64,000 nt of DNA from Chromohalobacter beijerinckii (GCF_023061185.1 NZ_JAKGAK010000002.1:248001-312000), one strand, 5' to 3'; positions 45,829 through 55,600 are shown, counted from the stretch's first letter. A program made the numbers and translations. The notes: generated from the sequence alone by a model not told the origin.

Positions 45829-47925
45829 CTAGTAGGCGTGCGACCAGGTCAGAGTATAGGTGCGCCCACGTCCCTGGAGATCCCACAGGGATTGCGCGTC
45901 ATAGGCTTCATAGAACACGGCGGCGCGTTGCCCCCAGATCGTCACGTAGCTCTCGTCGAGCAGGTTTTCGACGCCCAGGCTGAAGGTGCCGTAGGCCGTG
46001 TCCTGGCTGGCGGTGGCATCCACCGTGGTGAAGCCGTCGATCTCGTTGCCCGAGGCGTCGTCGATGCCGAAGGCACGGTTGACCTGCAGGCGCGCGCGGG
46101 TATCGACGTCCGACCATTCGCCATACAGGGTGGCGGTGGGCAGGCTGGCCTCGGTGACGCTGGTATCGACCCATTCACCGCCGACCTTCTCCTCGGACTT
46201 GACCCAGTTGAAGGCCGAGCCGAACAGCCAGTTGGCGCCGACGAAGCGTTCGACCTTGCCTTCCAGGCCGTACGTTCTCACGTCCTTGTCGATGGTGGTC
46301 ACCCCGATCTCGAGTTCGCCATCGTTGGTATAGAGATAGTCGATCGCCTTGTCCGACCAGCTGTAATACGCGGCGATCTGCGATTGCCAATCGCGCCCGG
46401 TGAGGCGCCAGCCGGCCTCGAGCTGCTGGGTCTTGATGCCGTCCACGGGGTTGTCGGAGATGTCGAAGCTGACGTCGCGATACGCCTTGGCGATATCCGG
46501 AATCTCGAAGCCCTGGGTATACGCCAGCCAGGTCTGCTGCCCGTTCTGGAAGTCGTAGAGCGCCTTGAGATTGAACAGCGAGACGTCGTAGTCGTTGGAG
46601 CCGCCGTCGTTGCCGCCCTGAGGCTCGACCTCGACATCGGTTTGCTCCACCCGCGCGCCGCCGGACAGCTGCAGGTTCGAGGTGAGCTGATAATCCGCCT
46701 GCACGAACGCGGCCAGGGTGTCGGCCTGGAACGACGGATAATACGGGTCGAGCACGTCGGTCCGGTCGAGTTCCAGGCCGCCCTCGGAAGGCGCCAGCGT
46801 ATAGCGCTTGGAATCGAATTCCTCCCGCGAGGCGTCGAGCCCGTAGGTCACGCTCAGCGGGTCGCTCGGTGATGCCGTGAAGACCGCCTTGGCGCCGGTC
46901 AAGTCGGTGTTCTGTTCCGAGACGGTGAAGGTGCTGCCGCCGGGGAACGGGTTGAAGACCGAGGACTCTTCGCGGTGGTAGGCCTGGAAATAGAAGCGCT
47001 GGCCGAGCAGGGCATCGTGATGGTAGTTGGCGTTGAGATACAGCCGCTCGGTCTCGGGGTCGACGTCCGAGTCGTAGCCGTCGCGGACCTCGCTGTTCTG
47101 GATCTTGTCCGAATATTCCGCGCCGCTCTCGTAATTCGGGTAGTAGAGCCCCTTGTCGCCCACGTAGGAGGAGTCGTAATACTGGGCGGTGATATCCAGG
47201 CGCTCATGATCGCTCAGCTTGGCCTCGATATTGCCCATCAGGTCGACGGAGCGGTTTTCCTGGAGTCCCGTCTGGGCGATGTCGGGCTTGATGATGTCCC
47301 CGTCGGCATCGTAGAACGAGCCGTTTTCCTGCACCGCCACGGCCAGTCGCCCCTGAACGCGCTCGTTGCCGCCCGAGACCGATTGCGCGGCGCGCCGAGA
47401 CAGGTCGTCCGAGGCATTGAAGCCGCTGGTGAGGCCCAGCTCGCTTTCGAAATGCGGGCCGCCTTGCTCACCCTTCTTGGTGATGATGTTGATGATGCCG
47501 CCGGTGGCGCCGCCCCCGTAGAGGCTGCTCGCGCCGGAGAGCACCTCGATGCGCGCGATGTTGAAAGGATCGATGGAATCGAACTGACGCGACAGACTGC
47601 GCGAGTTGTTCAACGACACACCGTTGATCATCACCAGCGCATCGCGGCCCCGGAAGTTCTGGGCGTAGCTGGTGCGATTGGTGCTCGAACCGAAGTCGAA
47701 CCCCGGAATCAGCCGCCCCAGGGCTGATTTCAGAGATTGTCCCGAGCGCAGTTGCTGCTGGATCTGCGCTTCTTCCACGATCCAGACCGCCCCGGGGATC
47801 TGACTGATCTCCGTAGGCGTGCGCGCGCCGACCACCACCATGGTGTCTTGTGCTTCCTGTGCCTGGGCATTCAGCGCCACGCCCCCAGTGGCGATGACCA
47901 GGCCGAGTGAGAATGTCTTCTTCAT
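45829..47925 (-). CDS. TonB-dependent siderophore receptor, IutA-like
   Basis: A 698-residue outer-membrane receptor with a signal peptide (AQAQEAQ), TonB-box DTMVVVGAR, a plug domain with LIPGFDFGSSTNRTSYAQNFRGRD and LSGASSLYGGGATGGIINIITKKG, and a barrel ending FTWSHAY-like in an aromatic residue. The plug wording is characteristic of the aerobactin receptor IutA and close relatives. The ATG at 47925 has AAGGG 8 bases upstream. A good Fur box lies about 72 bp upstream. Ligand (carboxylate/hydroxamate siderophore) is inferred. Confidence 0.87.
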   Translation of the reverse strand: MKKTFSLGLVIATGGVALNAQAQEAQDTMVVVGARTPTEISQIPGAVWIVEEAQIQQQLRSGQSLKSALGRLIPGFDFGSSTNRTSYAQNFRGRDALVMINGVSLNNSRSLSRQFDSIDPFNIARIEVLSGASSLYGGGATGGIINIITKKGEQGGPHFESELGLTSGFNASDDLSRRAAQSVSGGNERVQGRLAVAVQENGSFYDADGDIIKPDIAQTGLQENRSVDLMGNIEAKLSDHERLDITAQYYDSSYVGDKGLYYPNYESGAEYSDKIQNSEVRDGYDSDVDPETERLYLNANYHHDALLGQRFYFQAYHREESSVFNPFPGGSTFTVSEQNTDLTGAKAVFTASPSDPLSVTYGLDASREEFDSKRYTLAPSEGGLELDRTDVLDPYYPSFQADTLAAFVQADYQLTSNLQLSGGARVEQTDVEVEPQGGNDGGSNDYDVSLFNLKALYDFQNGQQTWLAYTQGFEIPDIAKAYRDVSFDISDNPVDGIKTQQLEAGWRLTGRDWQSQIAAYYSWSDKAIDYLYTNDGELEIGVTTIDKDVRTYGLEGKVERFVGANWLFGSAFNWVKSEEKVGGEWVDTSVTEASLPTATLYGEWSDVDTRARLQVNRAFGIDDASGNEIDGFTTVDATASQDTAYGTFSLGVENLLDESYVTIWGQRAAVFYEAYDAQSLWDLQGRGRTYTLTWSHAY

Positions 47926-47996
47926 GGCGATACCCTTGATATTGAGTGTTATTCGTATGCGCGTGACAGCATACGCATGCGAAATCAAAACTCAAC

Positions 47997-48013
47997 GATA
48001 ATCATTATGATTA
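47997..48013 (-). promoter_or_regulatory. Fur box upstream of the IutA-like receptor
   Basis: GATAATCATTATGATTA matches two overlapping Fur registers: 12 consecutive bases equal to the consensus core GATAATCATTAT, giving about 13-14 of 19 in either frame. Its place between the phosphopantetheinyl transferase gene and the receptor predicts iron repression of the receptor. Confidence 0.8.
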
Positions 48014-48062
48014 GAGAGGGTTCAACAAGGAGGCAGGCAGGTGGCGTCAGGCTCAGGCTAGC

Positions 48063-48815
48063 TCAAGGATGCCCGGGGCACTCATGCTCGTTGGGTAACG
48101 CGATCACACTCAAGAGCCGGCGTGGATCCGCCACGTACTGGCCATGGCACGGCGTGCCGGCGGGCCAAGCAGGGGCGAGTGTGGTGAGCAGATGAAGCGT
48201 GACGCGGCCTTCCTCGGGCTGCCAGTCCGCGAGTTCGGCATCCTGAAAGTAAAAGCGTCGCTGCACTAGCGGGAACAGTGCCTTGAACAGGCTTTCTTTA
48301 CAGGAGAAAACTAGGGTGGTGAACAATGCCTGATCCTCGGCGGGGAGCCGGTCGCGCCAGTCGCGTTCCCGGGGCGTGAGAATCTGCGGCGAGAGACGCG
48401 TCGCGCGTGCCGCCGGCATCAGTGTTTCGGCATCCAACCCCAGCCCCTGCCAATGGCGAGCCGGCGCCGCCAGGGCGGCGGCGAAACCGGCACTGTGCGT
48501 GATGCTTCCGACTGTGCCCGCTGGCCAGCAAGGCGCCCGTGTCTCCGCGATTCCCGGCACTTCGGCATGGCCCGTCACGGCGCGCAGGGCATCGCGAGCG
48601 CACAGGCGTCCGGCGAGAAATTCCGCGCGGCGCTTGGCAATGGCCGAGCTAAGCCCTGTTGGCAGGGCGATGCCGTGCTCGGTAAAAGTCGCTTCGCATA
48701 TTGCGTCTGCCGTGAAATTCACCCCCCGCCAGGCGACATGGGGTAGCGTATGCGGCCAGGGCCACGCCTGCTGCCAGTCCTGACAGCCGGCGGGGAGATC
48801 GAGCGTTTCCTGCAT
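48063..48815 (-). CDS. 4'-phosphopantetheinyl transferase, EntD type
   Basis: A 250-residue Sfp/EntD-family enzyme that loads the phosphopantetheine arm onto carrier proteins of peptide or polyketide synthetases. Motifs are intact: GSITHS, the Mg-binding GLDAE, and FSCKESLFKAL. It starts 3 bp after the YceI-like gene. Since EntD-type enzymes serve siderophore synthetases, it hints at a peptide siderophore made from genes outside the window. Confidence 0.88.
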   Translation of the reverse strand: MQETLDLPAGCQDWQQAWPWPHTLPHVAWRGVNFTADAICEATFTEHGIALPTGLSSAIAKRRAEFLAGRLCARDALRAVTGHAEVPGIAETRAPCWPAGTVGSITHSAGFAAALAAPARHWQGLGLDAETLMPAARATRLSPQILTPRERDWRDRLPAEDQALFTTLVFSCKESLFKALFPLVQRRFYFQDAELADWQPEEGRVTLHLLTTLAPAWPAGTPCHGQYVADPRRLLSVIALPNEHECPGHP

Positions 48816-48818
48816 GCG

Positions 48819-49427
48819 TCAGCGATCCACCAGCACAGCGTCGAGTTCGATCGGCACTTCGTCGTCGATCTGCTGATAGCCGAGCAGGCCGAGCACCGTG
48901 CGCGCGGTCTGGTTCTGCATGATGACCTGGCCATCCAGGGCCACCGCCTCGGCATTGCGCACGCGTATTTCGTCTTCGCTCTCACGCGTGAAACGCACCT
49001 TCAGCGGCTCCTGCTGCGAGGCATCACCATCCTTCACGCTGAGCATCAGCGTCTCGGTACGGGACTCGCCGACGGGTAGGTTTTCGAGCACGCTCGGGTC
49101 CAGTTGCGTGACCACTGTGGTCAGCTCGGTATCCGACAAGCTCTCCATCCACGGCGGGAGGTCTCCCAATTGATCCAAGACATCGGTTTGATTGAGCCGT
49201 ACGGGCAGGCGCAGTGTGCCATCCTCGGCGATATGGCCGTTCATGCGCTTCAATGCATGGCGATGTGCCACCGACTCGCCGGACGACGTGATCTCGGTGA
49301 TCGTCGCCTCGACGCGTGACTTCTCTGGATCCAACTGCCAATCCGCCTGCGCCACGCAAGGCAGCGCGACCACGCCCAATGCCGCCGCCCAAGCAACACG
49401 ACGCACCATTCGCTTCATCTGATACAT
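48819..49427 (-). CDS. YceI-like periplasmic protein
   Basis: A 202-residue protein with a signal peptide (ending CVAQA) followed by WQLDPEKSRVEATITEI and an alternating beta pattern typical of the YceI lipocalin-like fold, which binds isoprenoid or lipid molecules. It is longer and more diverged than classical YceI. I use the ATG at 49427, 7-8 bases after GGAGGG; the ATG at 49442 is upstream of that site. Confidence 0.7.
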   Translation of the reverse strand: MYQMKRMVRRVAWAAALGVVALPCVAQADWQLDPEKSRVEATITEITSSGESVAHRHALKRMNGHIAEDGTLRLPVRLNQTDVLDQLGDLPPWMESLSDTELTTVVTQLDPSVLENLPVGESRTETLMLSVKDGDASQQEPLKVRFTRESEDEIRVRNAEAVALDGQVIMQNQTARTVLGLLGYQQIDDEVPIELDAVLVDR

Positions 49428-49522
49428 CACCAAACCCTCCATGGGATGGAATTACATTCCAGGGGCCAATCACCCCTAGTCTCGTTTATCGGCTTCCGCT
49501 ATGATACTGCCCCGTTGCGATA

Positions 49523-49599
<77 letters not shown>

Positions 49600-49711
49600 A
49601 ATGCTTTGATAGTCGACTGACGTACTGCCTGGCCTATAGCCTAGAATTGACCGTACGAATACAGGCTAGCTTGGACACTTCTTGTATGTGCCCATTCAGG
49701 AGGGATGCGCA

Positions 49712-50034
49712 GTGGCCCATAACGTTCGTAGAGCGACTTGTTGGATTGTTGCGGGGCCCAATGGAGCGGGCAAGACAACCTTTGCTCTTAACTATCTTCC
49801 CCACGTGGCCAATTGTACTCGCTTCATCAACGCAGACCTTATTGCTGCGGGTCTTTCCCCGTTGGCTCCAGAACGTGAACTCCTTGCTGCTAGCCGTATT
49901 TTCCTTCAAGAAATTGAAGAAGCCATTGGTATATCGGTGGGGCGCCGGAACCTGTATTTGAACAGTGCGGTGCAGATCGGCAAGTTCTTAATGAAAGGCT
50001 GTTTAATGTTCTCACTCGGGAGGCGCGATCATGA
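49712..50034 (+). pseudogene. Zeta-toxin-like kinase gene, internally deleted and frameshifted
   Basis: The GTG at 49712 (AGGAGGG upstream) opens a frame with [20 protein letters not shown] (Walker A) and [16 protein letters not shown], the start of a zeta-toxin/AAA P-loop kinase of about 190-200 residues. After EEAIG (about 49928) the match stops. A different frame then gives the typical end, [12 protein letters not shown] to LTREARS, with stop at 50032-50034 overlapping the next gene's ATG. Around 250 bases of the middle appear lost. The remaining protein should be inactive. Confidence 0.75.
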
Positions 50035-50222
50035 CTCAGCTCACACCTGATACTCAGGAAATGTTGGATAGCCTCCGTGCTGCTGTGTCGGAGACCTTGG
50101 AGCGCAAGCAGCGTTTGGGTCACTATGCTGTTATCTGGCAGGACGATAAGCCTATGTTAATTGGCGAAGACGCCCCTGATCAGGTTGATCGACAATCACC
50201 TGGCGGCCAGGCACTGGACTGA
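50031..50222 (+). CDS. Small protein partnered with the zeta-like gene (possible antitoxin)
   Basis: A 63-residue acidic/basic protein ([21 protein letters not shown]...). It overlaps the end of the zeta remnant by 4 bp and has GGGAGG before its ATG, so it was the second gene of that operon. Small proteins of this kind commonly follow zeta-like kinases; an antitoxin role is an inference. It has outlived its partner. Confidence 0.6.
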   Translation: MTQLTPDTQEMLDSLRAAVSETLERKQRLGHYAVIWQDDKPMLIGEDAPDQVDRQSPGGQALD

Positions 50223-50400
50223 TTTCTTTCCAAGTGTGCAGTTTCGCAGCGCGTCGGCATCTATTTTGCGCGACACTCAAAGGCTGCCACTAGCCACTCA
50301 TCTCCTACCATAGAACATCGATCATGCCTCCCGTCGAGCAGGTTCTTTTAACAGTTTGGTGCTATCATTGATTGCATTGAGATCGTATGGAGAGGCTAGT

Positions 50401-50643
50401 ATGGCATCGATCACGATTCGCAATTTGGACGAGCAAATAAAGGCTCAGCTTCGTATGGAAGCGGCCAAGCATGGCCACTCCATGGAAGAGGAGGTGCGTA
50501 TTATTCTTCGCGGCGCCTTGAACCAGCCTCAAAAAGGGGGATTAGGCAGCCGTATACGAGAGCGCTTTGCAACAGCGGGAGGTGTCGAGCTGGAGATGCC
50601 AGCCAGGTCTGACAAGCCTCGCGCTCCGGACCTCGACGTATGA
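50401..50643 (+). CDS. FitA-like ribbon-helix-helix antitoxin
   Basis: An 80-residue protein. The N-terminal RHH fold MASITIRNLDEQIKAQLRMEAAKHGHSMEEEVRIIL binds operator DNA, and the C-terminal tail (VELEMPARSDKPRAPD) would block the toxin. The ATG at 50401 has GGAGAGG upstream. It overlaps the PIN toxin by 4 bp. The 178 bases upstream carry the presumed promoter and no gene. Confidence 0.88.
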   Translation: MASITIRNLDEQIKAQLRMEAAKHGHSMEEEVRIILRGALNQPQKGGLGSRIRERFATAGGVELEMPARSDKPRAPDLDV

Positions 50644-51077
50644 TCGTCCTGGATACCAATGTGCTATCAGAGCTTATGCGGCCCACACCAGACGCGTGCG
50701 TTGTCGACTGGTTGGATAGCCAAGATGCGAGTGAAGTGACTATTACCGCTATTACCGTGGCGGAAATACTCTATGGCATCGAGCGCTTGCCCAGTGGCAA
50801 GCGCCAACGCCGTTTCGCCGCCATGGCAGCAGCGATGTTCGAGGAAGATTTTGCAGGCCGCATTCTGCCGTTCGATGAGGTGGCGGCGGTGCACTACGCA
50901 GAATCAGTAGCAATCAGTGAGCGTGCAGGCAGGGTGGTGCATACCGCTGACGCTCAAATCGCCGCGATCTGTCGGCAGCATCACGCGACGCTGGCGACAC
51001 GCAACGTGAAGGACTTCGAGGCGCTTGGCATCGATATACTCAATCCGTGGGAGCATCGCTCAGTGCCAAGACCTTAA
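50640..51077 (+). CDS. FitB/VapC-like PIN-domain RNase toxin
   Basis: A 145-residue PIN protein with the acidic quartet in place: Asp in MIVLDTNVLSELM, Glu in TVAEILYGIE, and Asp in HTADAQIAA and RNVKDFEALG. It cleaves RNA when freed from its antitoxin. The gene pair looks intact and active. Confidence 0.9.
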   Translation: MIVLDTNVLSELMRPTPDACVVDWLDSQDASEVTITAITVAEILYGIERLPSGKRQRRFAAMAAAMFEEDFAGRILPFDEVAAVHYAESVAISERAGRVVHTADAQIAAICRQHHATLATRNVKDFEALGIDILNPWEHRSVPRP

Positions 51078-51266
51078 ACGCCGGGGTGCTCTCTCCTGAC
51101 CTGCACGCCTCGACCTCCCTGTTCATCGCCAGCACAAGCGCCAGGACGTTCGTGTTTAGACAAAAGTCTTTCTAGGCGTTCCATATAGTGAATACTAGTA
51201 TATTAGAAGGCTCCGTAGAGAGCCTTCGATGCCAGCACCTGTATCAGCGAACGGGGAGCACAACAA

Positions 51267-51563
51267 ATGACATACTCACTCTCAGCCATCATAAACCGCG
51301 CTCTGGTTGGTTCACCGGGGCCAATAGTTTTGTCTTGATGGCCATTCCTTTTTCATCCTGGCCGGCGTGATCTTTGCTGGGTTATCCAGCTCCGCCGTTG
51401 CGATACCGCAGTGCTGGGGTCGATTCCTATTCCCATGGCTTCTGCGGTCACGGTAGAGCAAGCTCCCACCCAGATTGTAGGAGGGCTTACGAGCATTGCG
51501 GATAGCCCGACACTGATTCTCTTCCCCGAGATCGTGACCTATCCCTTAAGTATTCTTGAATGA
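51267..51563 (+). pseudogene. TRAP transporter large permease (DctM) remnants in several frames
   Basis: The start-like piece MTYSLSAI (ATG at 51267, GGGGAG upstream) is followed in a shifted frame by GANSFVLMAIPF, which with one added base continues FILAGVIFAG, a DctM signature. Further on, a frame from about 51435 reads VTVEQAPTQIVGGLTSIADS to SILE with stop at 51561-51563, like the protein's C-terminus. At least two deletions and frameshifts separate them. The gap 51078-51573 holds nothing else except a small hairpin (51207-51226). Confidence 0.6.
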
Positions 51564-51573
51564 TGGAGCTGAC

Positions 51574-52773
51574 ATGAAAAGAAGCATGCCGCGCAGACGG
51601 CGCTACGATCAGGCACTGAGCATCGCGGAGCTTGCCGAGATCGCACGCCGGCGACTTCCGAACTTCGTCTATGAATACATTCATGGTGGCGCCGACGACG
51701 AAGTCAGCCTGCGCAACAATCGGGCCGTCTTCAACCGCTACCGGTTCACGCCCAAGACGCTGACCGATGTCAGTCAGCGGGATCTCGGCCGAGACCTGCT
51801 GGGCCACAGGGTGAGCATGCCGGTCGTGATCGGGCCGACGGGGTTCAACGGCATGATCACCCAGGACGGGGACTCCAAGTTGGCCCGGGCTGCGGCGGAC
51901 CGGGGGATTCCGTTCACGCTGAGCAATGCCTCGACCGAGCCGCTGGAGGAGATCGCCAAGGTCCCCGGTGGATGGCCATGGATGCAGATCTACTTCTATC
52001 GCGACCATGACTATGTGAAGAACCTGGTCGACCGCTGCCGGGCGTCGGGTTACGACACCATCGTCGTGACCACGGACAGCGCCATCTACGGCAACCGGGA
52101 GTGGGACACGCGCAATTACGCGCGCCCCTTCGTGCTCAACTGGCGCAACAAGCTGCATGTATTGAGCAGGCCCGGTTGGATGAAGGATGTGCTGTATCCG
52201 CATGGCGTGCCGACTTTCAAGAACCTGGGGGATCTCCTGCCGCCCGAGGATTCCTCCGTGCAGGGCGCGGCCGCCGAGATTGGCAAGCACTTGATGCCTT
52301 CCCTGAACTGGGAGGACATTCGCTGGCTGCGGGACAACTGGTCCGGCAACCTGCTGATCAAGGGCATCCTGTCGGTGGAAGAAGCCCGCACGGCGGTGGA
52401 ATACGGCATCGACGGCATCGTGCTGTCCAACCATGGCGGACGCCAACTGGACAGCTCCGTCTCGCCGATGGAGATTCTCCCCGAGGTCAGGGCCGCCGTC
52501 GGCGATGCGCTCACCATCTTGCTGGACGGTGGCTTCAGGCGCGGCAGCGACATTCTCAAGGCGGTGCTGCTGGGGGCGGACGCGGTGCTGCTCGGCCGCA
52601 CGACCCTCTACGGGCTCGGCGCGGGCGGCCAGGCGGGCGTCGAGCATGCACTTGGCTTACTGCACAAGGAGATGGACCGTACCCTGGGGCTTCTCGGATG
52701 CAGCAACCTGCAGGAGCTTGATCGCTCCTTGATACGCGATACCTGCGCGCCGCCAACGGTTAGCCCCGCCTAG
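51574..52773 (+). CDS. FMN-dependent alpha-hydroxy acid dehydrogenase (LldD-like)
   Basis: A 399-residue flavoenzyme of the L-lactate dehydrogenase/glycolate oxidase family. It has FVYEYIHGGADDE near residue 30, the catalytic His-Gly-Gly in VLSNHGGRQLD, and the FMN phosphate site LDGGFRRGSDILKA. It oxidises an L-2-hydroxy acid, with quinone or oxygen as acceptor. The ATG at 51574 has GGAG upstream. It stands directly behind the wrecked TRAP permease gene, which probably once imported its substrate. Confidence 0.85.
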   Translation: MKRSMPRRRRYDQALSIAELAEIARRRLPNFVYEYIHGGADDEVSLRNNRAVFNRYRFTPKTLTDVSQRDLGRDLLGHRVSMPVVIGPTGFNGMITQDGDSKLARAAADRGIPFTLSNASTEPLEEIAKVPGGWPWMQIYFYRDHDYVKNLVDRCRASGYDTIVVTTDSAIYGNREWDTRNYARPFVLNWRNKLHVLSRPGWMKDVLYPHGVPTFKNLGDLLPPEDSSVQGAAAEIGKHLMPSLNWEDIRWLRDNWSGNLLIKGILSVEEARTAVEYGIDGIVLSNHGGRQLDSSVSPMEILPEVRAAVGDALTILLDGGFRRGSDILKAVLLGADAVLLGRTTLYGLGAGGQAGVEHALGLLHKEMDRTLGLLGCSNLQELDRSLIRDTCAPPTVSPA

Positions 52774-52836
52774 GGCGGCAGGGTAGGATGGGCGGTAACA
52801 GAGCGTAATCTGCCGGGTCAGCCAGGAGCCAAAAGC

Positions 52837-53505
52837 ATGATGAAAGGGGTGCAGGAACGGTCGTCGAGTGATCGTGCCTATAGCGATATACGCGACAAGA
52901 TCATCACCACCGTACTGAAACCCGGTGAAAGGATTCATGAAAAAGCGCTGTCGGAAGAGTTCGGCATCAGCCGCACGCCGATTCGCGAAGCCCTGATACG
53001 ACTGCGCTACGACGGCTTCGTCGATATCTTCGCCCAGCGCGGCACCTTCGTGACGCCCATCCGCCTCGACGTCATCAAGGCGGCTCACTACACGCGCTCG
53101 GTGCTGGAATGCGCCCTGATACGCGACGCCGCCATGCAATGCAGCGACCGCGATGCTCGAGATCTGTACGACAATCTTGAGCATCAGCGGCTCGTGTATC
53201 GGCAAGGGCAGTACTACAAGATCGAAACCCTCGACGAAGAGCTTCATCAGAAGATTGCCGACATCGCTGGGCAACCCTCAGTCTGGCAAATCATTTACCA
53301 CGTTCAGCTGCATATCAACCGAGTGCGGATGCTGTTTCTCAACGAACAGCGCGTGCCCGCCATCGTCGAGGAACACACGCGGATCATCGACGCCATCGCC
53401 AACCGCGATCCTGACGCTGCGGAAAGCGCCATGAAAGCGCATTTGCAGTACATGGACGAGAACATCCAGAAGCTGGCCGAAAGCTACTCGGAATATCTTT
53501 CTTGA
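52837..53505 (+). CDS. GntR-family (FCD) transcriptional regulator
   Basis: A 222-residue regulator with an N-terminal winged helix (LKPGERIHEKALSEEFGISRTPIREALIRL) and a helical FCD effector domain with metal-binding Asp/His residues (ELHQKIADIAG; EEHTRIIDAIANRD). It probably controls the hydroxy-acid dehydrogenase locus upstream. CAGGAG lies 8 bases before the ATG. Confidence 0.85.
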   Translation: MMKGVQERSSSDRAYSDIRDKIITTVLKPGERIHEKALSEEFGISRTPIREALIRLRYDGFVDIFAQRGTFVTPIRLDVIKAAHYTRSVLECALIRDAAMQCSDRDARDLYDNLEHQRLVYRQGQYYKIETLDEELHQKIADIAGQPSVWQIIYHVQLHINRVRMLFLNEQRVPAIVEEHTRIIDAIANRDPDAAESAMKAHLQYMDENIQKLAESYSEYLS

Positions 53506-53620
53506 GGGGGTAGGGCCTGGGCTCACCATCGAGCGAGGGCGGACCGTAGACTCCCCGTTACCGTGCCTGGCTGTGTATGATGTTGCCCATAATTCAGCAT
53601 CAAGCACGCGGGGAAGCACC

Positions 53621-55600
53621 TTGAATACGGAGAGTCACTCTCAGTTGGCCGCCTTCATCTGGTCCGTGGCGGACCTGCTACGCGGCAATTTCCGGCAATC
53701 CCAGTATGGTCGCATTATCCTGCCGTTTGCGCTGTTGCGGCGCCTGGAATGTGTGCTCGAGCCTTCCAAGGAGGCCGTGCTGACGGCGGCGCATACCCAC
53801 CAGACGAAGCCCGACCCCGTCCGCGAGAAACTGCTGCTGCGCGCGGCTGAACACCCCTTCTTCAACGCATCACCGCTGAGTCTGGGGACGCTGTCCGATA
53901 CCCAAACCGCCGATGACCTGCTGAGCTATGTGCAGTCCTTCAGTCAGGACGCACGGGAAATCTTCGAGCACTTCGAGTTCGAGAACTTCGTCCAGCAGCT
54001 CGGCGCCGGAGACTTGCTCTATCAAGTCGTGCAGCGCTTTGCTGCCATAGACCTGAGTCCTCAGCGGCTTTCCCACTACGGCATGGGGCTGGTGTTCGAG
54101 GAACTGATTCGCAAGTTCGCCGAAAGCTCCAACGACACTGCCGGGGAACACTTCACCCCGCGCGATATCGTCCACCTGACGACCTCGCTGGTGCTTACCG
54201 GGCAGGATGACAAGCTCACTCATGACGGCATCGTGAAAGTTTACGATCCGACGGCGGGGACGGGAGGCTTTCTTTCCGAAAGCGACGAGTACATGCAGCA
54301 GGTCAGCGGCGGCATGAGCGTTTCACCACATGGACAAGAGCTCAACCCCGAGTCCTACGCGATCTGCAAGGCCGACATGCTGATCAAGGGCCAAGAGGTC
54401 AATCAGATCAAGCTGGGCAATACGCTCTCCAATGACCAACTGGCCGGTGAACGTTTCGACTTCATGCTCTCCAACCCGCCGTTCGGGGTGGAGTGGAAGA
54501 ATGTACAGAAGGTGATCACCGACGAGCACAAGCACAAGGGCTACGATGGCCGCTTTGGTCCTGGCTTGCCGCGCGTTTCGGATGGTTCGCTGCTGTTCTT
54601 GATGCACCTGGTGAGCAAGATGCGCCCCCGGCAGGAAGGCGGCTCACGCATCGGCATCATCTTAAACGGCTCGCCGCTGTTCACTGGCGGCGCCGGCAGC
54701 GGCGAATCCGAAATTCGTCGCTACCTACTGCAGCATGATCTGGTGGAAGCCATCGTCGGTCTGCCCACGGACATGTTCTACAACACCGGCATCGCCACCT
54801 ACGTATGGATTCTCTCTAACAATAAGTCCGCCGAGCGCCGGGGCCAGGTACAACTGATCGATGCCACCGGTCGCGCCAGCAAGATGCGTAAGTCTCTGGG
54901 CAGCAAGCGCCAGTTCGTCGCCGACCGGGATATCGAGGAGATCGTACGGCTCTACGGCGCCTTTCAGGAAAGCGAGGAGGGCAAGCTGTTCCCGGTCGAG
55001 GCCTTCGGCTACCGCCGCATCACGGTGGAGCGCCCGTTGCGCCTCAACTTCCAGGCCAGCCCAGAGCGCCTGGCACGGCTCGATGACGAGAAGGCTATCC
55101 AGAAACTCGACGTGGGAGAGCGCGAAGCGCTCAAGGATGCCTGCGCGACTTTCGACCCTGAGCAGGTCTATGCCAACCGCGACGCCTTCACCCAGGCACT
55201 GAAAGCCGCCTTGACGGAGGCCGGGTTGAAGATCGGCGCGCCAGTACAAAAAGCTATTCTCAACGCCCTCTCCGAGCGCGACCCCGAGGCGGATATCTGC
55301 CGTGACAAGAAGGGCAACCCCGAGCCCGACAGCGGCCTGCGCGACTTTGAAAACGTGCCGCTGGACGAGTCGGTATTCGACTACTTCGAGCGCGAGGTGA
55401 AGCCCCACGTCCCCGACGCCTGGGTCGACGAGGAGAAGCGTGACCCGCTGGACGGCCGTATCGGCATCGTCGGCTTCGAGATTCCCTTCAGCCGGCATTT
55501 CTACCAGTTCACGCCGCCGCGCCCACTGGAGGAGATCGACGCCGACCTCAAGACCTGTACAGACCGTATCAAGCAGATGATCGAGGAGCTGTCGGCATGA
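53621..55600 (+). CDS. hsdM: Type I restriction-modification methyltransferase subunit
   Basis: A 659-residue N6-adenine methyltransferase subunit. The N-terminal helical HsdM_N domain (LAAFIWSVADLLRGNFRQSQYGRIILPFALLRRLE) is followed by the catalytic core: TPRDIVHLT, motif I DPTAGTGGFL, and motif IV NPPFGVEW. It modifies host DNA together with HsdS. I chose the TTG at 53621 because GGGGAAG lies upstream; the ATG at 53573 has no ribosome site. It opens the RM island; its own promoter is not obvious. Confidence 0.92.
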   Translation: MNTESHSQLAAFIWSVADLLRGNFRQSQYGRIILPFALLRRLECVLEPSKEAVLTAAHTHQTKPDPVREKLLLRAAEHPFFNASPLSLGTLSDTQTADDLLSYVQSFSQDAREIFEHFEFENFVQQLGAGDLLYQVVQRFAAIDLSPQRLSHYGMGLVFEELIRKFAESSNDTAGEHFTPRDIVHLTTSLVLTGQDDKLTHDGIVKVYDPTAGTGGFLSESDEYMQQVSGGMSVSPHGQELNPESYAICKADMLIKGQEVNQIKLGNTLSNDQLAGERFDFMLSNPPFGVEWKNVQKVITDEHKHKGYDGRFGPGLPRVSDGSLLFLMHLVSKMRPRQEGGSRIGIILNGSPLFTGGAGSGESEIRRYLLQHDLVEAIVGLPTDMFYNTGIATYVWILSNNKSAERRGQVQLIDATGRASKMRKSLGSKRQFVADRDIEEIVRLYGAFQESEEGKLFPVEAFGYRRITVERPLRLNFQASPERLARLDDEKAIQKLDVGEREALKDACATFDPEQVYANRDAFTQALKAALTEAGLKIGAPVQKAILNALSERDPEADICRDKKGNPEPDSGLRDFENVPLDESVFDYFEREVKPHVPDAWVDEEKRDPLDGRIGIVGFEIPFSRHFYQFTPPRPLEEIDADLKTCTDRIKQMIEELSA

